From assembly GCA_963798505.1 (NCBI GenBank), contig CAWCTX010000009.1, forward strand, positions 310,001-374,000: a stretch of 64,000 nucleotides of DNA, in the 5' to 3' direction. A program made the translations under genes and the position numbers. Numbering within the stretch: the first letter of the stretch is position 1; every line of letters starts with the position of its first letter. The notes below the pieces were generated by a model. The model was not told the origin of the DNA. It did no database searches and worked only from the letters and a program-made list of their open reading frames with translations. Shown piece by piece: positions 34,956 through 45,089 of the stretch. The DNA comes from CAVWSM01 sp963798505. Its GTDB lineage: Bacteria > Actinomycetota > Actinomycetes > Jiangellales > Jiangellaceae.

Positions 34956-36575
34956 GTGACGACGATCGAGACGCAGGCGCCGAAGGCCGGCCGCAAGGAG
35001 TGGGTCGGCCTCTCGGTACTTGCCTTGGCCTGCTTGTTGTATGTCATGGACCTGACCGTGCTGCACCTGGCGATCCCCGCGATCAGTGCGGACCTGCAGC
35101 CGAGCAGCACGCAGATGCTGTGGATCATCGACATCTACGGCTTCTTTGTGGCCGGGTCGCTCGTCACGATGGGCACGCTCGGCGACCGTGTAGGGCGCCG
35201 GCGCATGCTGATGATCGGTTCCGCTGCGTTCGGCGCCATCTCGCTGCTCGCGGCATTCTCGACCAGCGCGGAGATGCTCATCGTCTCCCGGGCTCTGCTT
35301 GGCATCGCGGGCGCGACGCTGGCGCCGTCGACACTGTCGCTGATCTTCCACATGTTCCAGGACCCCAAGCAGCGCTCGATCGCAGTCGGCGTGTGGATCG
35401 GGGCATTCTCCGCGGGTGCTGCGATCGGGCCGGTGCTCGGCGGTGTGCTGCTCGAGCTGTTCTGGTGGGGGTCCGTCTTCCTGCTCGCGCTGCCGGTGAT
35501 GGCCGCGCTGCTCGTGCTGGGCCCGCGCGTGCTGCCCGAGTATCGCGACCCGGACGCCGGCCGGCTCGACCTGTGGAGCGCTGCGATGTCAGTCGCGGCA
35601 GTGCTTACCGTCGTGTATGGCCTCAAGGTGATGGCGCAGGACGGTCTGTCTTCAGGACCTGTGCTCGCCATCGTCGCGGGAGTCATCGTTGCGGCAATCT
35701 GGTGGCATCGGCAGCGGCGTCTCTCGGATCCGATGATCGACGTGTCGCTGTTCCGCATCCGTTCGTTCAACAGCGCACTGGCCATCAACTTCCTCGCGAT
35801 CTTCGTCGCGATCGGCTACTTCCTGTTCATCGCGCAGTACTTGCAGCTCGTCGTCGGCCTGTCGCCGCTGGAGGCTGGCCTGTGGTCGCTGCCATCAGCT
35901 ATCGCCTTCGTGGTGGGCTCGCAGCTGACGCCGCGGATGGCGCAACGCCTCAGCCACGCTCAGATCATCGGCGGTGGCCTCACGCTGGCGGCCGTCGGAC
36001 TGCTCATGCTCACTCAGGTCGGCCGGGCCGGCGATGGGCTGGGCATGCTGGTGACGGCGTCCGTGGTGACCTCGCTCGGCTTCGCGCCGGTGTTCGGCCT
36101 CACCACCGAGCTGATCGTCGGCTCGGCGCCGCCGGAGCGCGCAGGCGCTGCGTCGGGCATCTCGGAGACTGCCGCAGAGCTGGGCGGCGCGCTGGGTCTG
36201 GCCATCCTGGGCAGCATCGGAGTAGCGGTCTACCGGGGGCGGCTCGACAGCGAGATTTCCGGCGAGATTCCTGCAGAGGCGTCGGCTGCCGCGCGCGAGA
36301 CATTGGGTGCCGCAGCCGAGGTAGCCAACCAGTTGCCGGCGTCCGTTGCGTTGCCGCTGCTGGAGGCCGCGCAGAACGCGTTCACCAGCAGCATGCACGT
36401 CGTCGCGCTCATCGCGGGTGCTCTGGCGGTCGGCGTTGCTGCATTCGCCTGGCACACGCTGCGGTCCTCGGATGGTGCTTCTGGGGCTCCGGAGAGCGAG
36501 ACTGCAGAGCTCGCTGCGAGCTCGACGTCTGTGGCGTCGGCACCTGCCGAACAGTGCGCGGAGTGCCCTGCCTGA
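34956..36575 (+). CDS. MFS drug transporter, 14-segment EmrB/QacA type
   Basis: 539 residues with 14 hydrophobic segments. MFS signatures: the first-helix LYVMDLTVLHLAIPAI (motif D1-like), GDRVGRRRMLMIG (motif A) and GAFSAGAAIGPVLGG (motif C of drug:H+ antiporters). It should expel hydrophobic or cationic compounds. An ATG 24 bases upstream is in frame but has no ribosome site, whereas GTG 34956 follows GGAAGGTGGGA. No regulator is adjacent. Confidence 0.92.
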   Translation: MTTIETQAPKAGRKEWVGLSVLALACLLYVMDLTVLHLAIPAISADLQPSSTQMLWIIDIYGFFVAGSLVTMGTLGDRVGRRRMLMIGSAAFGAISLLAAFSTSAEMLIVSRALLGIAGATLAPSTLSLIFHMFQDPKQRSIAVGVWIGAFSAGAAIGPVLGGVLLELFWWGSVFLLALPVMAALLVLGPRVLPEYRDPDAGRLDLWSAAMSVAAVLTVVYGLKVMAQDGLSSGPVLAIVAGVIVAAIWWHRQRRLSDPMIDVSLFRIRSFNSALAINFLAIFVAIGYFLFIAQYLQLVVGLSPLEAGLWSLPSAIAFVVGSQLTPRMAQRLSHAQIIGGGLTLAAVGLLMLTQVGRAGDGLGMLVTASVVTSLGFAPVFGLTTELIVGSAPPERAGAASGISETAAELGGALGLAILGSIGVAVYRGRLDSEISGEIPAEASAAARETLGAAAEVANQLPASVALPLLEAAQNAFTSSMHVVALIAGALAVGVAAFAWHTLRSSDGASGAPESETAELAASSTSVASAPAEQCAECPA

Positions 36576-36693
36576 ACCGACTAGTTTTGTCCGGGGTGAG
36601 GGTTAGCCTGCAAGCGGACACGGTGTGACCGTCGGTTCAGGTGGCCGGAAAGCCTTGTGGTGCAAGGGTTTTCTGTGCACAGCCTGTTGCGAC

Positions 36694-36709
36694 TCGAACA
36701 TTTGTACGA
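36694..36709 (+). promoter_or_regulatory. LexA (SOS) box upstream of the second 13E12 gene
   Basis: TCGAAC-ATTT-GTACGA matches the actinobacterial SOS box TCGAAC-N4-GTTCGA at 11 of 12 fixed positions. It ends 12 bases before the ATG at 36722, where it would block initiation when LexA is bound. 13E12-repeat genes of M. tuberculosis are among the known LexA-controlled, damage-induced genes, which supports the call. Confidence 0.7.
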
Positions 36710-36721
36710 TAGACTCCGGGG

Positions 36722-38253
36722 ATGGACCCGGACCGCATCGACCAGATGAGCCAGCAGCAGCTGGACGCCTGGGCCGAGTCCTGCCTGGATGCCGACGACG
36801 CGTTCGACGAGGCCATGGCGGGCCTCGTCGAGCTCGACGGGTGGGCGCCGGTCGGTGATGACCGCAGGGCCGTGGTGCTCGACGAGCTGAACGCGCTGGA
36901 GACCCAGCTGCGCGCCGCGCAGGCCCGCCAACAAGAGCTGTTGGCGAGGCTGTCGCGGCATGTCGCCGTTCCCCGACGGCGACCTACCACCCGGTGCCGA
37001 AGCCCTCGACGATGACCGGCACGCCCTGCACGCGGCCGCGCTGGAGACCTCGGTCCTGTTCGGCATCGCGCCGTCCACCGCGAAGGCCCGGCTGCACGCC
37101 GCCCGCGAGCTGGTCGACGAGCACCCCGACACTGCACGCCGCGCTGGCCGGCGGCCTGCTCGACGGGTGGCGCACCAGGCTGATCGTCGAGGCGCTGCGC
37201 CCGCTGCCCGACGACGCCCGCCGCGAGGTCGAGAAGCAGATCCTCACCGAGGCGCCCGGGTTGACCGCCGGCAAGCTTGCCGAGCGGCTGCGCCGGCTGG
37301 TCATCACCGCCGACCCGCGCGACGCCGCACAGCGCCACGCCCAGGCGCGGGCCGCCCGCCGGGTCACCACCCGGCGCGGCGAGGACGGCATGGGCCAGCT
37401 GTTCGGTGAGCTGCCCGCCGAGGACCTCGCCATCGTCGACCAGATCATCGACCAGGTCGCCGACGCCCTCAAAGACGCCGACCCCAACGACACCCGGACC
37501 AAGGCGCAGCGCCGCGCCGACGCCCTGGTCCGGATCTGCCACGACGTGGCCTGCGCACCGGGCACACCGGCGGCTGCCAACCCGGCTGCGGCCACCCAGC
37601 GACCGACGGCCGACGACACCGACGACCCGACCGACGACGTCCGCACGACGACCGCGGCGGGCTGCCCGCCGCAGCCGGATCGGCTGCTGACGCTGCGGGA
37701 GCGGGCCGGCCGCCCGCACATCCAGGTCACCGTGTCCTGGACCACGCTGGCCGGCATCGACGACCTGCCCGGTCACCTGGCCGGCTACGGGCCGATCACC
37801 GCCGACCAAGCGCGGGCGCTCGCCGCCGACGGGGTGTGGCGGCGGCTGCTCACCGACCCGGCCACCGGGGTGCTGCTCGACTACGGGCACACCGTCTATC
37901 GGCCGCCGCAGGTGCTGCAAGATCATGTGCGGGCCCGCGACGTCACCTCCACCTTCCCCACCGACAACACCCCCGCACACCGCGCCGAGATCGACCACCA
38001 CCTCGAATGGGAACACGGCGGCACCACCACGCGCACAACTGCGGCCCGCTGACCGGGTGGATCAACCGGGCCAAAACCTGGTACCGCTGGCAGGCCCTCC
38101 CGCTGCCCGACGGCAGACTGCGGTGGACCTCCCCCACCGGGATCGTCACCGACCGGCCCGCCACCCAAATCGGACCCACCGACACCGAACAAGCGCGAGG
38201 CCGCCGCCCGCAAACACCCACCAGACCCCGACCCCGACCCACCACCCTTCTGA
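36722..38253 (+). pseudogene. 13E12-repeat / DUF222 protein with HNH endonuclease domain, copy 2 (four frameshifts)
   Basis: Pieces in successive frames join into one protein: MDPDRIDQMSQQQLDAW, then LPPGAEALDDDRHALHAAALE, then LHAALAGGLLDGWRTRLIVEA onward, then GPLTGWINRAKTWYRWQAL, and finally EAAARKHPPDPDPDP to TGA at 38251. Breaks lie near 36960, 37130, 38035 and 38196. The DUF222 part ends in an HNH site (AEIDHHLEWEHGGTT with NCGPL in the next frame). The sequence differs clearly from copy 1, so it is not a recent duplicate. A good LexA box stands upstream. Confidence 0.83.
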
Positions 38254-38309
38254 GGACTGAGTGTTAGTCGCGCTCCCCTTGAGTCCGGGGTGGGCGGCAG
38301 ACTGTCCGC

Positions 38310-41300
38310 ATGCTGCACCTACACCGTTCCGAGCGCGCCGACCGACTGGTCGACGCGCTTGGTGAGGTGCTGCGCGAGCCGCTCGACGATGTGTTCGCCG
38401 CCGAGGTCGTGGCAGTGCCGGCCCGTGGTGTCGAGCGATGGATCACCCAGCGGCTGTCGCACGTGCTCGGCAGCCAGCCCGGAGCGGCCGATGGCATCTG
38501 CGCCCACGTCGACTTCCCGCATCCGAGCAGCCTCGTCGCCGATGCGCTGGCCCTCGCATCCGGCATCGACCCCGACCACGATCCATGGCCCCAGGAGCGC
38601 CTTGTCTGGCCGCTGCTCGAGGCGATCGACGAGGCACTGGACGAGCCGTGGGCAGGCACGCTGGCCAAGCACCTCGGCTATGTGTCCGGAGATCCGCACG
38701 ACCACCGCCGCGGCCGACGTCTCTCGACGGCCCGGCACCTGGCCCGGCTCTTCGACTCCTACGCCGCCAATCGGCCGTCGATGCTGAGCGCCTGGGTTCA
38801 AGGCAATGACAGCGACGGCACCGGGCAACCGCTTCCCGACGACATGCTCTGGCAGGCGGAGCTCTGGCGTCGGGTCCGCGGCCGCGTCGACGTCGCAAGC
38901 CCCGCCGAGCGGCTGCCCGAGGCCACCCGGCGACTGGCCGACGAGCCCGACCTCGTCCCCTTTCCCGGCCGGCTGTCAGTGTTTGGCCCGACGCGGCTGA
39001 CGTCTGCCCAGTTCGACGTACTCCATGCGCTGGCTGGCCATCGCGACGTGCACCTGTGGCTGCCACATCCGTCGCCGGTCCTGTGGTCGCGCATCGCCGG
39101 CCGCGCCACCGCGCAATCAATCACCCGTCGGCGTGACGACGCCACCGCCGACACCGCAGTCAACCCGCTCCTTGCCAGCCTCGGCCGTGACGCGCGGGAG
39201 ATGCAGGTGCAGATCGCCGCGCGGGCCGCCGATGTTGTCGACACGCACCATGCGCTCGACCCTCGGCCCGCAACCCTCCTCGGTCGCCTGCAGCAAGCGC
39301 TACAGGACGACACCGTTCCGACACCCGCTCCGCTCGCCACCGACGACGACAGCGTGCAGGTCCATGCATGTCACGGACCTGAGCGTCAGGTGGAGGTGCT
39401 CCGCGAGGTGCTGGTCGGCCTGCTGACCGGCGACAGCACGCTCGAGCCGCGCGACGTCCTGGTCATGTGCCCCGACATCGAGGATTACGCGCCACTCATC
39501 TCCGCCACGTTCGGTCTTGCTGACGACGAAGTCACGGACCAGCACCCAGGTCACACCCTGCGCGTGCGGCTTGCCGACCGCTCACTCCGCCAGACCAACC
39601 CGCAGTTGGCCACACTCTCCGCACTGCTGGACTTGGCCGACTCGCGGCTCACCGCGAGCCAGGTGCTCGACCTCGCCGCGTCGGCGCCGCTGCGCACCAG
39701 GTTCCGGTTCACCGATGACGACCTGGAGCGCCTGCAGCAGTGGGTCGCGGAGTCGGGCGTCCGTTGGGGACTCGACCGAGCACACCGTGCGACGTTCGAC
39801 CTCGACAACATCCCGCAAAACACCTGGCGCACCGGCCTCGACCGCATCCTCCTCGGTGCCGCGATGGCCGAGGAAGGCCTTCGCTGGATCGACAAGACCC
39901 TGCCGCTCGACGACGTCGACTCGAGTGACATCGACTTGGCAGGCAGGCTGGCCGAGCTCCTCGACCGGCTGGAGCTGACTCTCGGCGAGCTCAGCGGGTC
40001 ACGCCCGCTCACGGCGTGGCTCGGCTCGCTCGCACAGGCACTCGACCGGCTGACCGAGGTCCGCGAGCAGGACGCCTGGCAACGCGCGCAAGCCCAGCGC
40101 GAGCTGGCTGAGGCCCTCAGCAGCGCCGCGGAGCGCGCCGAGCACGTGCTGCTGACGCTTCAGGACGTACGAGCTCTGCTCGCCGACCGACTGCAAGGAA
40201 GGCCCACCCGAGCCAACTTCCGCACCGGTGAGCTGACGATGTGCTCGATGGTGCCGATGCGGTCTGTGCCGCACCGTGTGGTGTGCCTCTTGGGGCTCGA
40301 CGACGGGCGTTTCCCACGCACGGCCGCCACCGATGGTGATGACGCGCTCGCACGGGACCCCTGCATCGGGGAACGCGATCCTCGCAGCGAAGACCGCCAG
40401 CTCTTGCTTGATGCGCTCCTCGCCGCCACCGAACCACCTGGTGATCCTCTACACCGGCAACAGTCCGCGCACCAACGCCGAGCATCCGCCGGCAGTCCCC
40501 GTCGGCGAGATATTGGACGCGGTCGATGCGCTCGTGCCGGTCGACGAGCACGGCCGCCGTGCACGCGAGCGCATCGTGGTGCGGCATCCGCTGCAGCCAT
40601 TCGATGCGCGCAACTTCACGCCGAGTGCTCTCGTGCCGACCCGATCCTTCAGCTTCGACAGGCATGCGCTCGCGGGGGCGGTGCGCGCCGAGCAGCCGCG
40701 TCACGCACCGAGCTCGTTCCTCGATGAGCCGCTCGCGCCACCGCCCGACAACGACACCGACCTGGCGCTCGACGACCTGATCGCCTTCCTCGAACACCCT
40801 GTGAAGGCGTTCCTGCGGCAACGCCTGGGCCTGTCATTGCTCCGCGATGAGGAATCGCCCGACGACGCGCTCATCGTCCAGCTCGACAATCTGCAGCAGT
40901 GGGCGATCGGCGATCGGCTCCTCAAGGCGCGACTCGGTGGGGCCGACGCCGAGACCTGCATCCAAGCCGAGTGGCGGCGACAGTCGCTGCCGCCCGGCGA
41001 GCTGGGCCGGCGGCTGGTCACAGACCTTGTCGGCAAGGTCGAGCCACTCGTCACGGCGAGTGCCGAGCTCCGCAAACCCCCTGGCCGGGCGATCGATGTC
41101 ACCGTCGAGCTCGACAACCGTCGGCTGGCGGGCACCGTCGGCACTGTGCACGGTGACGCCATCGTGCGCGTCGAGTACTCCTCGCTCGGCCCCAAGCACC
41201 GGCTGCGCGCGTGGGCACAGCTGCTCGCGTTGACGGCTGCCGACCCGTCTGCGCAGTGGCAAGCCATGACAGTCGGTCGGGGCGATCGATGGAATCCCGT

Positions 41301-41697
41301 ACGACAATCGACGCTCGGCCCGCTCGACGCCGAGACCGCGCGACTGCACCTCACAGATCTCGTCGCTTTGTACGACAAGGGCATGCGCGAGCCACTGCCA
41401 ATGGCCGTCAAGACTTCCCACACCTACGCGGCGCGGCGACGGCGCGGCATGCACGCACAAGGCGCGCTCGCTGATGCCGCCAAGGACTGGGCCGGTGACC
41501 GTTTCGCGGGTGAGCAGGCTGACGCCGCACACGTGCTCGTCTGGAGCGACGACGCTCCCCTCAACACTCTGACCGCGGCCCTCCCCCGGTTCGACGAGCT
41601 CGGCGACGAGCGTTGGGGCGAGGCGCGTCGGTTCGGTCTGCTGGCGCGCCAGCTCTGGGAGCCGCTGCTCGACGCCGAGACTCTGGGCACGCCATGA
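38310..41697 (+). pseudogene. recC: Exonuclease V subunit gamma (RecC), one frameshift
   Basis: Restored, about 1128 residues, normal for RecC. It has the family opening RSERADRLVDALGEVLREPLDD, VVAVPARGVERWI, the helicase-like middle (VLVMCPDIEDYAPLISATFG) and CLLGLDDGRFPR. Near 40433 the frame changes: GAACCACCTG with one C removed joins LLAATE to HLVILYTGNSPRTN. The second part ends ARQLWEPLLDAETLGTP. RecC recognises Chi-like sites in the RecBCD helicase-nuclease. Its stop overlaps the recB start by 4 bases. Confidence 0.88.
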
Positions 41698-44600
41698 CCG
41701 ACGTCGACCAGGAGATCGCGGCGTTCGACATCCTTGGCGACCTGCCGAGCGGCACCACGATGCTGGAGGCGAGTGCCGGCACCGGCAAGACCTTCACGAT
41801 CGCCGCGCTCGCCACGCGCTATGTCGCCGAGGGCATCGCCGAGCTGCCCCAGCTGATGCTCGTCACGTTCAGCAGAGCGGCAACGCAGGAGCTTCGCGAA
41901 CGGGTCCGCGAGCGACTGGTCTCGGCGGAGCGCGGCCTGGCTGACCCGGCTCGGGCACGATCGAACGCGCGCGATCCGCTGCTCCGGCTGCTCGCCGACG
42001 CTCCCGACGAGGAGGTCCGCGTGCGGCATCGACGGCTGACTCGGGCGCTCGCCGCCTTCGATGCGGCCACCATCGCCACCACGCATGGTTTCTGCCAGCA
42101 GATGCTCGCCGGGCTCGGCATGGCCGGCGACAAGGAACCCGACGCGACCCTGGTCGAAGACCTCGACGAGCTCGTCGCCGAGGCCGTCGATGACCTCTAC
42201 CTCCGTCGCTACGCCAACGAGGCGCAGCCACCTCCCATGTCGTACGACATCGCGATCAAGGTCGCGCGTGACGCCATGCGTGACCCGTTCGCCGAGCTCG
42301 TGCCAGCCGACGCGGAGGACAACTCGACAGCTGTCGTGCGTCAACGGTTTGCAGAGACCATTCGCAAGGAGGTCCAACGCCGCAAGCGCGCACGGCGACT
42401 GTTCGGATATGACGACCTGCTCTCGCAGCTCGACGCGGCACTTCGAGACGGGGTGCATGGCACGGCGGCGTGCGAGCGGCTGCGCGCTCGTTACCACGTG
42501 GTGCTCGTCGACGAGTTCCAGGACACCGATCCGCTGCAGTGGCGCATTCTCGAGACTGCGTTCCACGGCCACCGGACCCTCGTTCTCATCGGCGATCCCA
42601 AGCAGGCCATCTACGCGTTCCGCGGCGCCGACCTCGTCACCTACCTGCAGGCCGCCAAGGCAGCAACCTCACGCCACACGCTCGACCGCAACTGGCGCAG
42701 CGACTCCGATCTCCTCACGGCGCTCGAGTCGGTGTTCCGCGGCGCCGCCCTCGGCGACGAGAACATCACCGTACGGCGGGTCGAGGCCGAGCATCGGGGG
42801 CGGCGCCTCACGGGTGCGGGAGCGCCGTTGCGTCTCCGCGTCGCGGGGCGCGCGCTGTTCGACCTGGCGGACGGCGACCGAGTCAAGGTGGGCCCCGCGC
42901 GCCCCCTGGTCGCCGCTGACATCGCCGCCGACATCGTGGCGCTGCTCAGTGGGCCTGCTCAGCTGACACTCGGTGCCGCCGAGCGCGGGGTCCGACCTGG
43001 AGACGTCGCCGTGTTGGTCCGCAAGAACGACCAGGCGGTCATGGTGCGCGATGCGCTCGGCCGGTCCGGCGTGCCCGCGGTCATCACCAGCTCGCGCAGC
43101 GTGTTCGCCACGCCAACCGCGCGCGAGTGGCTCACGCTCCTGCGAGCGCTCGAGCAGCCGCACCGGGTCGGATTGGTCCGTGCCGCTGCTCTCACTGGGT
43201 TTGTCGGCTGGACCGCAGAGTCCCTGGCCGGCGCCGATGATCGCGACCTCGACGAGCTCGCGACGCGGTTCCGGGCATGGCGCGTCGTGCTCGCCGAGCG
43301 TGGGGTGGCGGCGCTGGTCGAGGTGATCACGGCGTCCAGCCACCTGATCGAACGGTCGCTGGAGGCCGTCGGCGGCGAACGTGATCTGACCGACGTTCGG
43401 CACATCGGTCACACGCTGCACGCAGCCGCCAGCGCCGGCAGCCTGGGGCCTGCGGCGCTGGTCGAGTGGCTGCAGGACCACATAAGCGAAGCCGCCGGAG
43501 ACGACGCTGATGAGCGCAGCCGGCGACTGGAGTCCGATGCCGACGCGGTCCAGGTTGTGACCATCCATGGCAGCAAGGGTCTTCAGTTCCCGATCGTCTA
43601 CGTCCCGTTCTCGTGGGACCGTCATGTGCCCGATGACCCCGACCCGCTGCGCCTGCACGACGAAGGGGGTCGTCGGCTGCTGGACGTGTGCGGCAAGCAG
43701 GCGGCGGGATACGGCCTCCGAAAGGCTCGCCACGACGCGGAGGAGTCCGGCGAGGATCTGCGCCTGCTCTACGTCGCGATGACGCGTGCGCAGTGCCAGG
43801 TGGTCGGCTGGTGGCTGCCGGCAACTACCGCCCCCCACGCATCGCTGCACCGTCTCCTGTTCGGCGAGTTCACGGCGGGAGAGCAGCCGGCCAACAAGGT
43901 CGACGTGACACGAGACCCCGACGTCCGCGCCCGACTGGCCGCGCTCGCCGCGGCCTCGGACGGGACCATCGCCGTCGAGCAGGTTTCCGCCGACAGGACT
44001 TCCTCCTGGGCGCGCGCCGTCTCGTCAGGCACACAGCTGACCGCGGCGAGCTTCGACCGCACTCTCGACGTCAGCTGGCGCCGCACGTCCTATACCGGGT
44101 TGACGCGCGCCGTGCATGAGCCCGACGCGAGCACGCCCGGAGTGAGCAGCGAACCGGAGGTCGAGGAGCGGCAGGACGAGCCTGCGACGCCCCACGGCGC
44201 AGACTCCCCGGCCGACCTCGATGAGGCGATGCTGCAGGCCGTACCGTCCCCACTTGCCGACCTGCCGGCGGGGGCGGCGTTCGGCACGCTCGTGCACGAG
44301 GTGCTGGAAGGGCTCGACACTTCTGCCACCGACCTCGCCGCCGACCTGTCACAACGCTGCGAAGCCGCCGTCAGTGCTCGTCTCGGGACAACCGTTGACC
44401 CCGGTGCACTTGCGGCGGGTCTGCTGCCGGTGCTCGACACCCCGCTCGGCAGCCTGGCCGGCGGCATGCGGCTGCGCGACATCCCACCGTCCGACCGCCT
44501 GGCCGAGCTGGCATTCGAGCTGCCCCTGGCCGGCGGTGACTCGGCCGACCGCGTGTCGGCCACCGTGGCGAAGCTGGCGGCACTGATGCGCGAGCACCTG

Positions 44601-45089
44601 CCCAAGGACGACCCGCTCGTGGCCTATCCCGACGCGCTGGACGTGCCGGCGTTGCGATCCCAACGGCTGCGCGGCTACCTCACCGGGAGCATCGACGCGG
44701 TGCTGCGCGTTCGCCCGGGCAGTGGGCCACAGCGCTACCTGGTCGTCGACTACAAGACCAACTGGCTGGGCGGGTTCGGCCCCGACGGCGCCGAGCCACT
44801 CAGTGCGTGGCACTACCGGCCGACCTCGATGGCCGCGGAGATGGTTCACGCGCACTATCCGTTGCAGGCCCTGCTCTACGCGGTGGCGCTGCACCGTTTC
44901 CTTCGATGGCGGCAGCCCGGCTACGACCCCGGCGTGCACCTCGGCGGTGTGCTCTACCTGTTTGTCCGCGGGATGAGCGGGCCGCAGACGCCCGTCGTCG
45001 GCGGCACAACGTGCGGGGTGTTCGAGTGGAAACCGCCGGCTTCGCTGGTCGTTGCCGCGTCGGCGCTCCTCGACGGGGGTGAGCGGTGA
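41694..45089 (+). CDS. recB: Exonuclease V subunit beta (RecB)
   Basis: 1131 residues and unbroken. SF1 helicase motifs: Walker A ASAGTGKT at 26-33, LMLVTFSRAATQELRERV, VLVDEFQDTDPLQW, GDPKQAIYAFRGAD, TIHGSKGLQFPIVYVPF and LLYVAMTRAQ. The C-terminal nuclease domain has GTLVHEVLEGLD and VVDYKTNWLG near residue 1017 with the metal-binding Asp and catalytic Lys. It unwinds and degrades DNA from double-strand ends as part of RecBCD. Overlaps recC and recD by 4 bases each. Confidence 0.95.
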   Translation: MTDVDQEIAAFDILGDLPSGTTMLEASAGTGKTFTIAALATRYVAEGIAELPQLMLVTFSRAATQELRERVRERLVSAERGLADPARARSNARDPLLRLLADAPDEEVRVRHRRLTRALAAFDAATIATTHGFCQQMLAGLGMAGDKEPDATLVEDLDELVAEAVDDLYLRRYANEAQPPPMSYDIAIKVARDAMRDPFAELVPADAEDNSTAVVRQRFAETIRKEVQRRKRARRLFGYDDLLSQLDAALRDGVHGTAACERLRARYHVVLVDEFQDTDPLQWRILETAFHGHRTLVLIGDPKQAIYAFRGADLVTYLQAAKAATSRHTLDRNWRSDSDLLTALESVFRGAALGDENITVRRVEAEHRGRRLTGAGAPLRLRVAGRALFDLADGDRVKVGPARPLVAADIAADIVALLSGPAQLTLGAAERGVRPGDVAVLVRKNDQAVMVRDALGRSGVPAVITSSRSVFATPTAREWLTLLRALEQPHRVGLVRAAALTGFVGWTAESLAGADDRDLDELATRFRAWRVVLAERGVAALVEVITASSHLIERSLEAVGGERDLTDVRHIGHTLHAAASAGSLGPAALVEWLQDHISEAAGDDADERSRRLESDADAVQVVTIHGSKGLQFPIVYVPFSWDRHVPDDPDPLRLHDEGGRRLLDVCGKQAAGYGLRKARHDAEESGEDLRLLYVAMTRAQCQVVGWWLPATTAPHASLHRLLFGEFTAGEQPANKVDVTRDPDVRARLAALAAASDGTIAVEQVSADRTSSWARAVSSGTQLTAASFDRTLDVSWRRTSYTGLTRAVHEPDASTPGVSSEPEVEERQDEPATPHGADSPADLDEAMLQAVPSPLADLPAGAAFGTLVHEVLEGLDTSATDLAADLSQRCEAAVSARLGTTVDPGALAAGLLPVLDTPLGSLAGGMRLRDIPPSDRLAELAFELPLAGGDSADRVSATVAKLAALMREHLPKDDPLVAYPDALDVPALRSQRLRGYLTGSIDAVLRVRPGSGPQRYLVVDYKTNWLGGFGPDGAEPLSAWHYRPTSMAAEMVHAHYPLQALLYAVALHRFLRWRQPGYDPGVHLGGVLYLFVRGMSGPQTPVVGGTTCGVFEWKPPASLVVAASALLDGGER

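Noticed and set aside
9014..38253. The two 13E12 genes as a recent duplication
   Set aside because: The proteins differ through most of their length and in the HNH wording, so they are separate family members.
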